Assembly (NCBI GenBank): GCA_944350495.1
Contig: CALVOZ010000003.1
Location: 62,001 to 126,000 of the forward strand
Reading direction: 5' to 3'
Length of the DNA: 64,000 nt
From: an uncultured Bacilli bacterium
GTDB lineage: Bacteria; Bacillota_I; Bacilli_A; RF39; UBA660
The translations under genes were made by a program, and so were the position numbers. This document shows positions 35,779-44,551 of this stretch, piece by piece. The notes below the pieces were generated by a model, which was not told where the DNA came from, did not search any database, and saw only the letters and a list, made by a program, of their open reading frames with translations. Position 1 is the stretch's first letter. The number at the start of each line of letters is the position of its first letter.

Positions 35779-36315
35779 ATGCGCGTAATAAGTGGTAAAT
35801 ATAAGGGTAAAAAATTAGAAGGATATAATGTTTTAGGAACAAGACCAACGATGGATAGAGTTAAAGAATCATTATTTGGAACTATTCAAAATTACATAAA
35901 AGATAGTATTGTACTAGATTTATTTGCTGGTTCTGGAGCTCTTGGAATTGAAGCTTTATCCAATGGGAGTAAAGAGTGTTATTTTGTTGATAACGGCCAT
36001 GAAATAAAGAAATATTTAATAAATAATATAAAAGAAATCGAAGGGGCTGTTTATCTTGATATGGATTATAAAAAAGCACTTCAAACATTAAAAACTAAAA
36101 ATATTAAATTTGATCTTATTTTCTTAGATCCACCATACCAAAAACATTTAATAAATGAAGCTTTAAAATTAATTAAAGAATGTGATTTAGTAAATCATAA
36201 CGGAATTATTGTTTGTGAATTTGAAGATGAAAAAATTTTAGATTTTGGCTATGAATTATTAAAAAATAAAAAATATGGCGATAAATATATTGATGTCTAT
36301 AAATATGTAAATTAA
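35779..36315 (+). CDS. rsmD: 16S rRNA (guanine966-N2)-methyltransferase
   Basis: RsmD methylates G966 of 16S rRNA in the small subunit. The 178-residue protein begins MRVISGKYKGKKLEG and has RPTMDRVKESLF. The SAM-binding motif is VLDLFAGSGALGIEAL (about 45-60) and the catalytic motif is FLDPPYQKH (about 116-124). The Bacillus orthologue is YlbH, next in the same ylb cluster. GGTGAT precedes ATG 35779. Confidence 0.93.
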   Translation: MRVISGKYKGKKLEGYNVLGTRPTMDRVKESLFGTIQNYIKDSIVLDLFAGSGALGIEALSNGSKECYFVDNGHEIKKYLINNIKEIEGAVYLDMDYKKALQTLKTKNIKFDLIFLDPPYQKHLINEALKLIKECDLVNHNGIIVCEFEDEKILDFGYELLKNKKYGDKYIDVYKYVN

Positions 36316-36386
36316 AGACTTATTTAATTAATGCTCTTTATATTCGACATAAAATTTGTTATAATTATATAATAGGTGGTGGTAGT

Positions 36387-38477
36387 ATGAAGCAGATAAA
36401 AAAAATATATTTATTTGTTTTTGCGCTATCATTTTTTTTGTTTATGAATATTGATGATGTTAAGGCCAATTATGAAATAATGGTAAATGGTACAACACCA
36501 TGTAAGTTATATAATGATTTAACTGGAAAAAAAGCAACTGGTTCATGTATTTATAAGGATGGAGATTTCGATTCATATGTATCAGGGCCAGTATGGGTAG
36601 ATAATGGTGATAAGGTCACAGTTATTACTACAAGTGCAACTATTCCGGCTCCAGAATCAGGTTATGGCAGTGAATGTAAAAGTGATTTTAATCGTATTAA
36701 GATTGATTACAATAATAAATCTTATTATGGCTATGTTTGTGGTGATTTACTAAAAAAAGTTGAAATAACAGAAGAAATGAAGCAAGAATTTCAAACCGCA
36801 GGGTTTCCAGAAAGTTATTGGGATGAATTAGCGGTATTAAAAACTGCACATCCTAGTTGGAAGTTTGTTGCGATTGATACGGGAATAACTTTTGATAAAG
36901 CGGTTAAAGGTGAAGATTCTGGCTCTAAAAGTTTAATACAAGTTACAACTTCAGCTAAACAGGGATATCTATCTACTAAGGAATCTAATTATGATTGGGA
37001 TAAAGATGAATTTACCGTGTATGATGGAAGTAATTGGTATGCGGCGAATGCTGATACAATTGCTTATTATTTAGATCCTAGAAATTTTTTATCAGATACA
37101 TTCATTTTTCAATTTGAATCAATTGTTTATGATAAAAATGTTCATACTTTAGATGGAGTACAAGCTTTATTAAAAGATGCTTATATATTAAAATTTGCAA
37201 ATTATTTTATGGAAGCTGCAACCACCCATCAAGTAAATCCGCTATATTTAGCTGCTTTATCTAGACAAGAAGTTGGAACTGCTAAAAGTACAGCAATAAG
37301 TGGTAATAAATTTACTTATAACGGCAAAAGTTACTCTAATCTATACAATTTCTATAATATAGGTGCTACTGCTGGAACTAATGCTGTATATAGAGGTTTA
37401 GTCTTTGCTGGAACTGTTCCTTCAAATAAAAGCACTAGATATGGACGTATTTGGAATACAGAACAAAAGGCTATCATTGGTGGTGCTGAATTTATTAAGA
37501 AAAGTTATATGGATTACGGTCAAAATACTAGTTATTTTAAAAAATGGAATGTTATTGCTGAATATCAAAAAGCACAAGGAAAAGACTATTATAATAACTT
37601 TACTCATCAATATATGCAAAATATTGGAGCACCTTCTGCTGAAGCAAGAAAGACGTATCAATCTTATGCAGCATTAGGGGCTTTAGATTTAAATTTTGTA
37701 TTCTATATACCAGTTTATAAAGAAATGGCTGATTCTTATGATTTACCTGCACAAGGTAATCCAAATAATCGTTTAAAAAATATTAAGATTGATAATCAAT
37801 TAATTGATGGTTTTACTTCATCAGAATTTAGTTATACTGTATATGTTGAAGGCAATGTTGAAACTGTTAATATTACAGCTGGAACAGTTAATGCTAATGC
37901 CACAGTAAAAGGTACTGGAACTAAAGAGATTGAAGTTGGTGAAAATAAATTTGAATTAATTGTTGAGGCACAGAATGGAAATATTCAAAAATATGATTTA
38001 ATTATTCATCGAGCATTACCAGATACAGGTGAAATTGTATATCCACCAGTTGAGGAAATTCTTACAAATGCTAAAGTTACATACGATGATAAATATATTA
38101 GTAATTTAACATTTACATCAAAAACAGTTGATTTTAAAAATGCAATATTAGCAGCTAGTGATACGGCACAAGTAGAAATTAAATCAGGAAATACTGAGAA
38201 AAAAGATGGATATTTAGCTACTGGTGATACAGTAACTATTACAAGCGGTGAAGAAACTAAAACATATTCTATTGTGTTATATGGTGATATCAATGGTGAT
38301 GGAAAAATAAATGCTATTGATTTACTTAAAATTCAAAAACATATTTTAAAGGATAGCTTATTATCGGGTGCACAATTAGAATCTTCTGATGTTAATAAAG
38401 ACGGAGTAATTAATGCAGTAGATTTACTTAAAATTCAAAAACATATTTTAGGTGACTCATTTGTAAGTCAACAATAG
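36387..38477 (+). CDS. Secreted N-acetylglucosaminidase-like wall hydrolase with C-terminal dockerin
   Basis: A 696-residue exported protein. A signal peptide (about 1-27, ending VKA) is followed by an SH3-like region with Cys pairs, then a GH73/LytG-like N-acetylglucosaminidase domain (about 140-460). That domain has FPESYWDELAVLKTAHPSWK, YYLDPRNFL, and AALSRQEVGTA with the likely catalytic Glu. A cadherin-like beta-sandwich follows (about 468-550). The C-terminus (632-696) is a type I dockerin: two calcium loops, DINGDGKINAID and DVNKDGVINAVD, each followed by LLKIQKHIL. The next gene encodes a cohesin with a membrane anchor, so the enzyme is probably held on the cell by a cohesin-dockerin contact. 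TGTTATAAT precedes it. Confidence 0.88.
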   Translation: MKQIKKIYLFVFALSFFLFMNIDDVKANYEIMVNGTTPCKLYNDLTGKKATGSCIYKDGDFDSYVSGPVWVDNGDKVTVITTSATIPAPESGYGSECKSDFNRIKIDYNNKSYYGYVCGDLLKKVEITEEMKQEFQTAGFPESYWDELAVLKTAHPSWKFVAIDTGITFDKAVKGEDSGSKSLIQVTTSAKQGYLSTKESNYDWDKDEFTVYDGSNWYAANADTIAYYLDPRNFLSDTFIFQFESIVYDKNVHTLDGVQALLKDAYILKFANYFMEAATTHQVNPLYLAALSRQEVGTAKSTAISGNKFTYNGKSYSNLYNFYNIGATAGTNAVYRGLVFAGTVPSNKSTRYGRIWNTEQKAIIGGAEFIKKSYMDYGQNTSYFKKWNVIAEYQKAQGKDYYNNFTHQYMQNIGAPSAEARKTYQSYAALGALDLNFVFYIPVYKEMADSYDLPAQGNPNNRLKNIKIDNQLIDGFTSSEFSYTVYVEGNVETVNITAGTVNANATVKGTGTKEIEVGENKFELIVEAQNGNIQKYDLIIHRALPDTGEIVYPPVEEILTNAKVTYDDKYISNLTFTSKTVDFKNAILAASDTAQVEIKSGNTEKKDGYLATGDTVTITSGEETKTYSIVLYGDINGDGKINAIDLLKIQKHILKDSLLSGAQLESSDVNKDGVINAVDLLKIQKHILGDSFVSQQ

Positions 38478-38487
38478 GAGGAAAAAA

Positions 38488-39813
38488 ATGAAAACAATTA
38501 GAAATTTATTATTATTTATAATAATTAGTTTTTGTTCATTATTTATTTGTGATAATGTCTTTGCGGCAAGTGCAAGCATCTCTGTTAAAGGAACAAGTAG
38601 AAAAATAATAGTAGGTGAGACTGTTAAAGTTACAATAACTGTTTCTTCTAGCTCTAAAAGTTCTCCATTAGGAGCATGGGAATTTGATGTTAAATATGAT
38701 TCTACTAAATTATCGTTGGTTAATTCTACCCTAGAGAGTAAAACAAGATCTGTTGGATATTCAAATAATGATTCGACATTTTCAAAAACATATACTATGA
38801 CGTTTAAAGCTAAAAAATCAGGTACTGCTAAAGTGTATGTCGATAATTCTTTAGTTGTTGATTTTAATACTGAAAAGCCTGTAACATCAAGTGAGGGAAG
38901 CACTTCATTATCGATAATTACACAAAGCGAATTAGAGGAATCTTATTCAAAAGATAATTATTTAAGTTCACTATCAGTTAGTGGATATAATTTAACACCT
39001 AAATTTGATAAAAATACTTTAGAGTATTCCTTGGAGGTCGAAAATGATGTTAGAGAAATAACTGTAAGTGCTAAAGCAAATGATTCTAAAGCCGAGGTTG
39101 AAGGTACTGGTAAACATTCTTTAGTTGAGGGCAGTAATGAAATTAAAGTTAGTGTTACAGCCGAAAATGGTAATGTTAGAAATTATGTTTTAAATGTTAT
39201 CGTTAAAGAATTAGATCCTGTTTATATAAATATAGAAGAAAAGACATATACGGTAGTAAGGAAAACAGAAGATTTAGAGTATCCAACGACATTTATCCCC
39301 ACTACTACTATAATTCAAAGTGAAACTGTACCAGCTTTTGAATCAACAATTACTGGATATCTTTTAGTAGCACTTCGTGATGAAAACGGTAATGTTGAAT
39401 TTTATATTGTTGATGGGGATACATACAAATTATATAAAGAAACTAGTTTTAGTGGTATAGTTTTATATATAATTGAACCGGAGAAAGATGATATTCCTGA
39501 AGGTTACGAATTAACTAGTATGTCTATTGCTGGTGTTGCCACAAATGCCTATAAATCAGACAGTGCTAATTATCCATTACTTTATGGAATAAATGTTCAA
39601 ACAGGTAAAACTAACTGGTATACATATGATGAAGATGAATTAACTTTACAAAGATATATGGAACCAAAAAATGTTGAAGTAGAAGAAGTCGATGCTACTA
39701 AATATTTTATTATAATTGGAATACTGGGTGGTTCAACTATTCTCCTATTAGTATTTATTCTATTATTAAATTCTAAATTGAGAAAATATGTAAGTAAAAA
39801 GATAGCTATTTAG
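38488..39813 (+). CDS. Membrane-anchored cohesin-domain protein
   Basis: A 441-residue protein with a signal peptide ending FAA (about 26). A cohesin-like domain occupies about 29-144: VGETVKVTITV, LGAWEFDVKYDSTKLSLV and a C-terminal beta-rich part. A cadherin-like beta-sandwich (about 157-240) resembles the one in the preceding hydrolase. A further extracellular part of unknown fold follows, then a single membrane segment (about 406-427) and a basic cytoplasmic tail. It starts 10 bases after the dockerin gene, with GGAGG, so the two are one operon. The logical reading is a one-cohesin anchor for its neighbour. I infer cohesin from the fold pattern; a generic adhesion domain is the alternative. 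Confidence 0.75.
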   Translation: MKTIRNLLLFIIISFCSLFICDNVFAASASISVKGTSRKIIVGETVKVTITVSSSSKSSPLGAWEFDVKYDSTKLSLVNSTLESKTRSVGYSNNDSTFSKTYTMTFKAKKSGTAKVYVDNSLVVDFNTEKPVTSSEGSTSLSIITQSELEESYSKDNYLSSLSVSGYNLTPKFDKNTLEYSLEVENDVREITVSAKANDSKAEVEGTGKHSLVEGSNEIKVSVTAENGNVRNYVLNVIVKELDPVYINIEEKTYTVVRKTEDLEYPTTFIPTTTIIQSETVPAFESTITGYLLVALRDENGNVEFYIVDGDTYKLYKETSFSGIVLYIIEPEKDDIPEGYELTSMSIAGVATNAYKSDSANYPLLYGINVQTGKTNWYTYDEDELTLQRYMEPKNVEVEEVDATKYFIIIGILGGSTILLLVFILLLNSKLRKYVSKKIAI

Positions 39814-39826
39814 CTATCTTTTTTTA
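39796..39826. terminator. Bidirectional terminator after cohesin gene
   Basis: AAAAAGATAGCTA, a TT loop and TAGCTATCTTTTTTT. It contains stop codons of both convergent genes. Confidence 0.85.
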
Positions 39827-40716
39827 GTTTTAGTATGTTGATATTCATCTAAGATGCTTTTATCTAACCCTTTAATAGTATAAGATTTATCTGTTTGATA
39901 ATAGTAAGTTTTTGGATGACCAAAAAGGGTTTCTAATTCAACTATTAATTCTTCATTATTTAGTTCTTGCTCAATTTTCTTTTGAAAGCACCTAAATATA
40001 AACATATATATTTCTGTCATCCTCATTTGCGGTGTCATGTCATCACTATTTTTTGGGGGAAAGTTTTGATTAATATAATCTAAATTCCAAATAAAACGAT
40101 AAAAGTCTGATTCCAAACAATATTTTTTTATTTCTTCATTAAGTCCATTAAAATTAATATTAAAAAATAGACTTTCCATTTTTTCTTTTCCAATTAATAT
40201 TTCAATCTTTTTAGCAATTTCAACTTCAATAGGGTATGTAACTTTTGAATCTTTGCCAAAATAACGTTCTTTTATTATTTGTGTATAACCTTCATTTAAA
40301 CCTTGACAAAATGATTCTCCATTAAGGTAATTGTTAATAGAAAAACCACAGTATTCAATATGCCCATTTACTTTAATTGTGGCAATGTGAATTAGTTCAT
40401 GAAGGATGGCTTCCATATCATGGATTTTGCATTTGTTTTTAAGAAATATTACAATCCCAGTCTTTTTATTTTCTTTGTTATAAAATTTAAATCGCATTTT
40501 TGAAATATTTTCTTGAAATCTCGTAATATCAAAAAATGCACATCTATCATTCATAACTTCTAAGAATGTTTTTACTTGTTCAATAAAATTACGTCTTTTT
40601 TTAATATTAAAGGTTTTTATAAAAAAGGGAGAAAAAGAAACATTTTTTATGCTTCCTTTTTGATCTAAAGAAATAGAATTTTTAGTAAAAAAATTGTAAT
40701 TAAAATATTTTTTCAT
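39814..40716 (-). CDS. Putative zinc metallopeptidase (HELIH)
   Basis: I do not recognise the family of this 300-residue protein. It has HELIH at 106-110 and NEGYTQ with Glu142, a gluzincin-like arrangement of two His ligands, a catalytic Glu and a downstream Glu. There is no signal peptide or clear membrane segment. The rest is Lys/Asn/Phe-rich and helical. It is coupled to the membrane-protein gene upstream by TAATG, suggesting the two work together, perhaps as a cytoplasmic protease with a membrane partner. Confidence 0.6.
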   Translation of the reverse strand: MKKYFNYNFFTKNSISLDQKGSIKNVSFSPFFIKTFNIKKRRNFIEQVKTFLEVMNDRCAFFDITRFQENISKMRFKFYNKENKKTGIVIFLKNKCKIHDMEAILHELIHIATIKVNGHIEYCGFSINNYLNGESFCQGLNEGYTQIIKERYFGKDSKVTYPIEVEIAKKIEILIGKEKMESLFFNINFNGLNEEIKKYCLESDFYRFIWNLDYINQNFPPKNSDDMTPQMRMTEIYMFIFRCFQKKIEQELNNEELIVELETLFGHPKTYYYQTDKSYTIKGLDKSILDEYQHTKTKKR

Positions 40717-41831
40717 TAATTAGATTCTTTCTTAGTACATGTTAAATTGCGCAATTCAATATCTTTATATTTTTCAAAATTGACATTTTCATCTTCTAAA
40801 TAACTAAAATCGGTTTCTAGCCTGTATAAATTATTATGAGCTTTAAGGGCTAATTTATATTGATTAATATCTAGTACATTGAAATCAAATTGTAAAGTTA
40901 TTTTAGTATTATCCTTCATAACTGTAATTCCATTAATATCTTTGTAAATTTTTTCTATTTCATCAGCAATGTCTTTACTGTTTACTACTTCAATTCGCTC
41001 TACATAAGTAATATAGTTTTTTTCTTCTTTAATGTTAACGGTAATATTCTCATCACTATCAGTACAATTATATTCGTTAATAGGAACAACTTCAGGTTCT
41101 GGCTGTTTAGGTTCGTCAATATTATCAGTTATTGATGCCTTTTCAACTTGTTTTCTTTCATCGTATAAATTGTCATAATTTAAAATAGAAACACCATTAA
41201 ATAGAAATATTATCATAATTAATAATAAATCAAAAATAGCAAAAACATTAACATGATTTCTATTACTTAAAGCAGTAAAACCAAAAAATATTGTTAATAT
41301 AGCAATTAATGTCGCATTAGCAATTAAAAATATATCATTGTCAAAATTAGTAAAGATAATTAAAAGAACAAAAAATATATAAATTAACATAAGTACAATG
41401 CCAATTGGAATAACCGGATTAAAAGAATGTACTTCTTCCTGCTCAAATATATTTTCAGGATCTTCATTTAATGAAATTTCAACTTTTGGCGCAGAAGTGT
41501 TTAATTCATTTATATTATTAGTAGTGCTTTGAGTAACATCAATTTGAGTATCTTGCTCAGTCACACTATCTTTTTGTCTAATTTCATTTTCTTGATTTAT
41601 ATCTTCACTTTGACTTTCAGAATTATCACTTTCATTACATAAATCTTGAATAGCTTGGTTATCTTCAATAGTATTTTCACTTTGATTAATCGTAGTTTCA
41701 GTAGCTTTTGGTATTTCAAATTCATATTCTTTTAAACGTGCCTGTTCTTTTTTCCAACGCTTTCTTTCTTTTTTACTCATAAGGTCAATAAAAGCGCCAG
41801 TTTCTTCGAATTCACGATCTTCTTTTCTCAT
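40716..41831 (-). CDS. Membrane protein with long charged N-terminal region
   Basis: A 371-residue protein without a known family. ATG at 41831 is chosen because GGTGATA precedes it. Residues 1-135 are charged, Gln/Asn/Glu/Ser-rich and probably disordered, with a basic KKERKRWKKEQARL near 20-33. Three to four membrane segments follow (about 140-235), then an extracytoplasmic domain (about 240-371) with one Cys pair (NCTDS and LTCTK). It shares TAATG coupling with the putative peptidase gene downstream. A substrate or sensor role is possible but unproven. Confidence 0.6.
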   Translation of the reverse strand: MRKEDREFEETGAFIDLMSKKERKRWKKEQARLKEYEFEIPKATETTINQSENTIEDNQAIQDLCNESDNSESQSEDINQENEIRQKDSVTEQDTQIDVTQSTTNNINELNTSAPKVEISLNEDPENIFEQEEVHSFNPVIPIGIVLMLIYIFFVLLIIFTNFDNDIFLIANATLIAILTIFFGFTALSNRNHVNVFAIFDLLLIMIIFLFNGVSILNYDNLYDERKQVEKASITDNIDEPKQPEPEVVPINEYNCTDSDENITVNIKEEKNYITYVERIEVVNSKDIADEIEKIYKDINGITVMKDNTKITLQFDFNVLDINQYKLALKAHNNLYRLETDFSYLEDENVNFEKYKDIELRNLTCTKKESN

Positions 41832-41889
41832 ATTATCACCAATTATATTATACAAAAAATTGAAATATAAATAAACCCTTAAAAATATA

Positions 41890-41919
41890 TTGGCTTAATA
41901 ATTGTAAACGTGTTATAAT
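41890..41919 (+). promoter_or_regulatory. tagO-like gene promoter
   Basis: TTGGCT (41890-41895), 18-base spacer and extended -10 TGTTATAAT (41911-41919). The start is predicted near 41926, just at the AGGTGG ribosome site. Confidence 0.65.
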
Positions 41920-41935
41920 GGGCATAGGTGGTTTT

Positions 41936-43108
41936 ATGAGTAACGAATTATTTGTACAGATATTAATGTTGATTTTTATACCGTGCATTTTTGTTGCATG
42001 CGCTATACCATTAATTAAAAGTGTGGCAGAACATGTTGGAGCACTAGATATACCTAATGCTAGAAAGGTACATAAGGCTCCAATTCCGCGAATGGGTGGG
42101 TTAGGAATTTATTTTGGATTTTTACTAGGATATATGCTTTTTGCTGAACCTAATGAAATAATGAATTCTATTTTGATTGGTAGTTTTATAATTGTTTTAG
42201 TTGGAATAATGGATGACATTAAACCATTAAAAGCTTCATATAAGTTTGTTGGTCAATTGATGGCTGCATGTATTGTGGTATTTTATGGAGGCATTTTACT
42301 TAAGGAAATAAGTGCTTTCGGTATATATTTAAATTTTGGGATTTTAGCATATCCTATTACTATTTTCTTTATTTTAGGATGTATCAATTGTATGAATTTA
42401 GTTGATGGTTTAGATGGTTTAGCTGGAGGGATATCAGCCATTTTCTTCTTTACGATTGGTATTATTGCGGTATGCAAAAGTCAAGATGGTTTAGCTTATG
42501 TTTTAGCATTTATTATGTTAGGCAGTTGTTTAGGTTTCTTAATGCATAATTTTCATCCAGCCTCAATATTTATGGGTGATTCCGGTTCTATGTTTTTAGG
42601 ATTTATTATTGCCGTTATTACTCTATTAGGATATAAAAATGTTATGATGTCTTCAATAATTATTCCATTATTGATTTTAGTTATTCCTATTTCTGATACA
42701 ATATTTGCTATTATAAGAAGAAAACTTAAAGGTGAAAGTATTTCAACGCCTGATAAGATGCATATTCATCATCAATTATTGAAACGCAATTTAGGACAAA
42801 TGGGCACAGTATTAGTAATTTATTTAGCAACAACTTTGTTTGCTATTGCTTCTACAATATATGTATTAGTTGACAATGAATTAGGATATATTATATATGG
42901 TATTTTGTTAATGTGTTTAATGATATTTGCTTTAAAGACTGATGTTATTTTTGAACATAACGAAACAAAAAATCATAATAAAAAGAAAAGAGAAGAAGTA
43001 AAGAAAAAAGATGCAGTTTTAATTGAAGAAAAAACTTCTAAAAAGCAACCATCTACAACTGAAAAAGTGAAAAAAGTAACTAAGAAAAGCCCAAAAAAGA
43101 AAAATTAA
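41936..43108 (+). CDS. tagO: Undecaprenyl-phosphate GlcNAc-1-phosphate transferase (WecA/TagO family)
   Basis: A polytopic transferase that loads GlcNAc-1-phosphate onto undecaprenyl phosphate, the first step of teichoic acid or other wall glycan synthesis. ATG 41936 follows AGGTGG; an ATG six codons upstream lies before that site. Hallmarks are HKAPIPRMGGLGI, MDDIKPL (Asp pair), NLVDGLDGLAGG, FMGDSGSMFLG and DKMHIHHQLL. The HIHHQLL ending separates WecA/TagO from MraY. The last 45 residues are Lys-rich (VKKVTKKSPKKKN), an unusual basic tail. The length is 390 aa. Confidence 0.9.
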   Translation: MSNELFVQILMLIFIPCIFVACAIPLIKSVAEHVGALDIPNARKVHKAPIPRMGGLGIYFGFLLGYMLFAEPNEIMNSILIGSFIIVLVGIMDDIKPLKASYKFVGQLMAACIVVFYGGILLKEISAFGIYLNFGILAYPITIFFILGCINCMNLVDGLDGLAGGISAIFFFTIGIIAVCKSQDGLAYVLAFIMLGSCLGFLMHNFHPASIFMGDSGSMFLGFIIAVITLLGYKNVMMSSIIIPLLILVIPISDTIFAIIRRKLKGESISTPDKMHIHHQLLKRNLGQMGTVLVIYLATTLFAIASTIYVLVDNELGYIIYGILLMCLMIFALKTDVIFEHNETKNHNKKKREEVKKKDAVLIEEKTSKKQPSTTEKVKKVTKKSPKKKN

Positions 43109-43125
43109 TGAATTTTTCTTTTTTT
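43093..43125 (+). terminator. Terminator after tagO-like gene
   Basis: AAAAAGAAAAATT, an AATG loop and AATTTTTCTTTTTTT. The stem is nearly all A-T. Confidence 0.6.
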
Positions 43126-43192
43126 ATGAAATATTATATAATGTATAGTATTTACGGGAAATTCTTAATACTTATTATATAATTGTGTCGAT

Positions 43193-43221
43193 TTGACATT
43201 TAATTATAAATTTGATAAAAT
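43193..43221 (+). promoter_or_regulatory. OLE RNA promoter
   Basis: A perfect TTGACA (43193-43198), 17-base spacer and TAAAAT (43216-43221). The predicted RNA start is near 43228. Confidence 0.75.
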
Positions 43222-43227
43222 GTATCA

Positions 43228-43820
43228 CGTTGATGGCACATTATTCTAGTCAATTTCATTTACTATGAAGACGGGGGTAAAATACCGTTAAAGGGCATAT
43301 ATTGAAACTTCTGGTGATTGCTTCTTACGCCCAGTTTGGGGTGATTGCTGAAAGGTAGATTGTTGGACATCCATAATGGCATATGTAAATGTTCCAGTGA
43401 TCATTGAATAAGATTTGATGCTGTTGCAAATCGTTTAAACCTACCATGTGGCGTAAGTTACAGGTAGCGTAGCTTGTCTTGAGTGATTTGTGGGGATAAT
43501 AGAACTTAACGAAAATAAAATTTTTAGCTAGAATTTCATTTTCAATTGCTATTTGAAACATTCATTGCAAAAGAGAATTAATAGTAAATATGTTGTTGAG
43601 GAAAACTCCTAGAATGTCGATAATGTAAGATTGCAGTACGTACTAAGTGGTAATCAAGCCGTATACTTGGTAACGGTATACCTTATTCCTTAAAGGGGAA
43701 CCGCAATCATGGTAACGTGATGTGGAATATGGAGAAATTCTGCTTGACCTAAGACGTAAAGTTAATTACGTTATTAGCCATCCTAATTTGTATCTAAAAG
43801 GGCAGTGGCCCTTTTTATTT
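43228..43820 (+). ncRNA. ole: OLE RNA (ornate large extremophilic RNA)
   Basis: About 590 bases with no convincing coding frame lie between a strong promoter and an intrinsic terminator. They are immediately upstream of an OapA-family gene and then folD. Known OLE RNAs are about 600 nt, highly structured, and sit next to oapA in the folD/xse/isp region of Firmicutes; these points match in size, order and neighbours. The base composition is richer in G and C than the flanks. Local helices are visible, for example ACGTAA/TTACGT (about 43754-43772) and ATTGC/GCAAT (about 43631-43708). OLE with OapA forms a membrane RNP linked to stress tolerance. The identification rests on context; I could not align it to the family model. 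Confidence 0.8.
43796..43820 (+). terminator. OLE RNA terminator
   Basis: AAAAGGGC, AGTG loop, GCCCTTTTT. It ends 23 bases before oapA, so oapA needs read-through or a separate start. Confidence 0.85.
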
Positions 43821-43843
43821 TAAATAACATGGTGAGGTAAATA

Positions 43844-44398
43844 ATGAAAAAAACAAAAAAAGAAGAAAACAAAAAGAAAAACAATAATTATGCATGGGTA
43901 GCTAAATTAGCAATTATGGCATTTACTATTTCATTCGTATTTTCTTTTGTATCTGAAATATCTTTAAAAAATGCTAATTTATTCATAAGTATTATTGTTG
44001 TATTATTGTTTATATTTATAGGTATTATTTTTGATATGGTTGGTGTAGCCATTACTACGGCTGATGAAGCTCCATTTCATTCGATGAGTTCTCGAAATAA
44101 GATTAAGGCTGCTAAAGTTGCAGTCATTTTAAAGAAAAATGCTGATAAAATGTCATCGTTTTGCAATGACGTTATTGGTGATATATGTGGTATTATTTCT
44201 GGTTCGGCTGGAGTTGTTATAGCTACTAATATTAGTGAGTTAGCTGGTATACCATTTTTATATGCAACATTGATTACAACAGCGGTTATTGCTGCCTTAA
44301 CAATTGGCGGTAAAGGTTATGAAAAGACGTTTGCAATTAAGAAAAGTAATTCTATCTTATATGCTTTTGCTAAAACAATTAGTATTTTTTATAGATAA
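43844..44398 (+). CDS. oapA: OLE-associated membrane protein A
   Basis: A 184-residue membrane protein that anchors OLE RNA at the membrane in relatives. After a Lys/Asn-rich N-terminus (1-18), membrane segments lie near 20-40, 48-72, 112-135 and 138-160. The family core is present: IFDMVGVAITTADEAPFHSM followed by SFCNDVIGDICGIISGSAG. I recall this core, with DxxGV, ADE-PFHSM and CNDVxGDICGIISG, from Bacillus halodurans OapA. Its position directly after the large RNA and before folD strengthens both calls. GGTGAGG precedes ATG 43844. It has its own terminator. Confidence 0.85.
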   Translation: MKKTKKEENKKKNNNYAWVAKLAIMAFTISFVFSFVSEISLKNANLFISIIVVLLFIFIGIIFDMVGVAITTADEAPFHSMSSRNKIKAAKVAVILKKNADKMSSFCNDVIGDICGIISGSAGVVIATNISELAGIPFLYATLITTAVIAALTIGGKGYEKTFAIKKSNSILYAFAKTISIFYR

Positions 44399-44426
44399 AA
44401 ATAAAAACTTAACGGTTTTTATTTTT
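44397..44426 (+). terminator. Terminator after oapA
   Basis: AAATAAAAAC, short loop, GTTTTTATTTTTG. Confidence 0.65.
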
Positions 44427-44551
44427 GTTTACATTATTTAATGTAAACAATTAAAAAAAATTAAGTTTTTGTTTGAAATACTATCTTTTTTGCTATAATT
44501 AGAGTAGAGATAACGTAAACGTTACTTGAGATTATTGGGGTGAAATAAATA

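Noticed and set aside
43325-43561. Minus-strand 78-codon open frame
   Set aside because: It lies inside the OLE RNA, has no ribosome site, and the plus-strand RNA with promoter and terminator explains the sequence.
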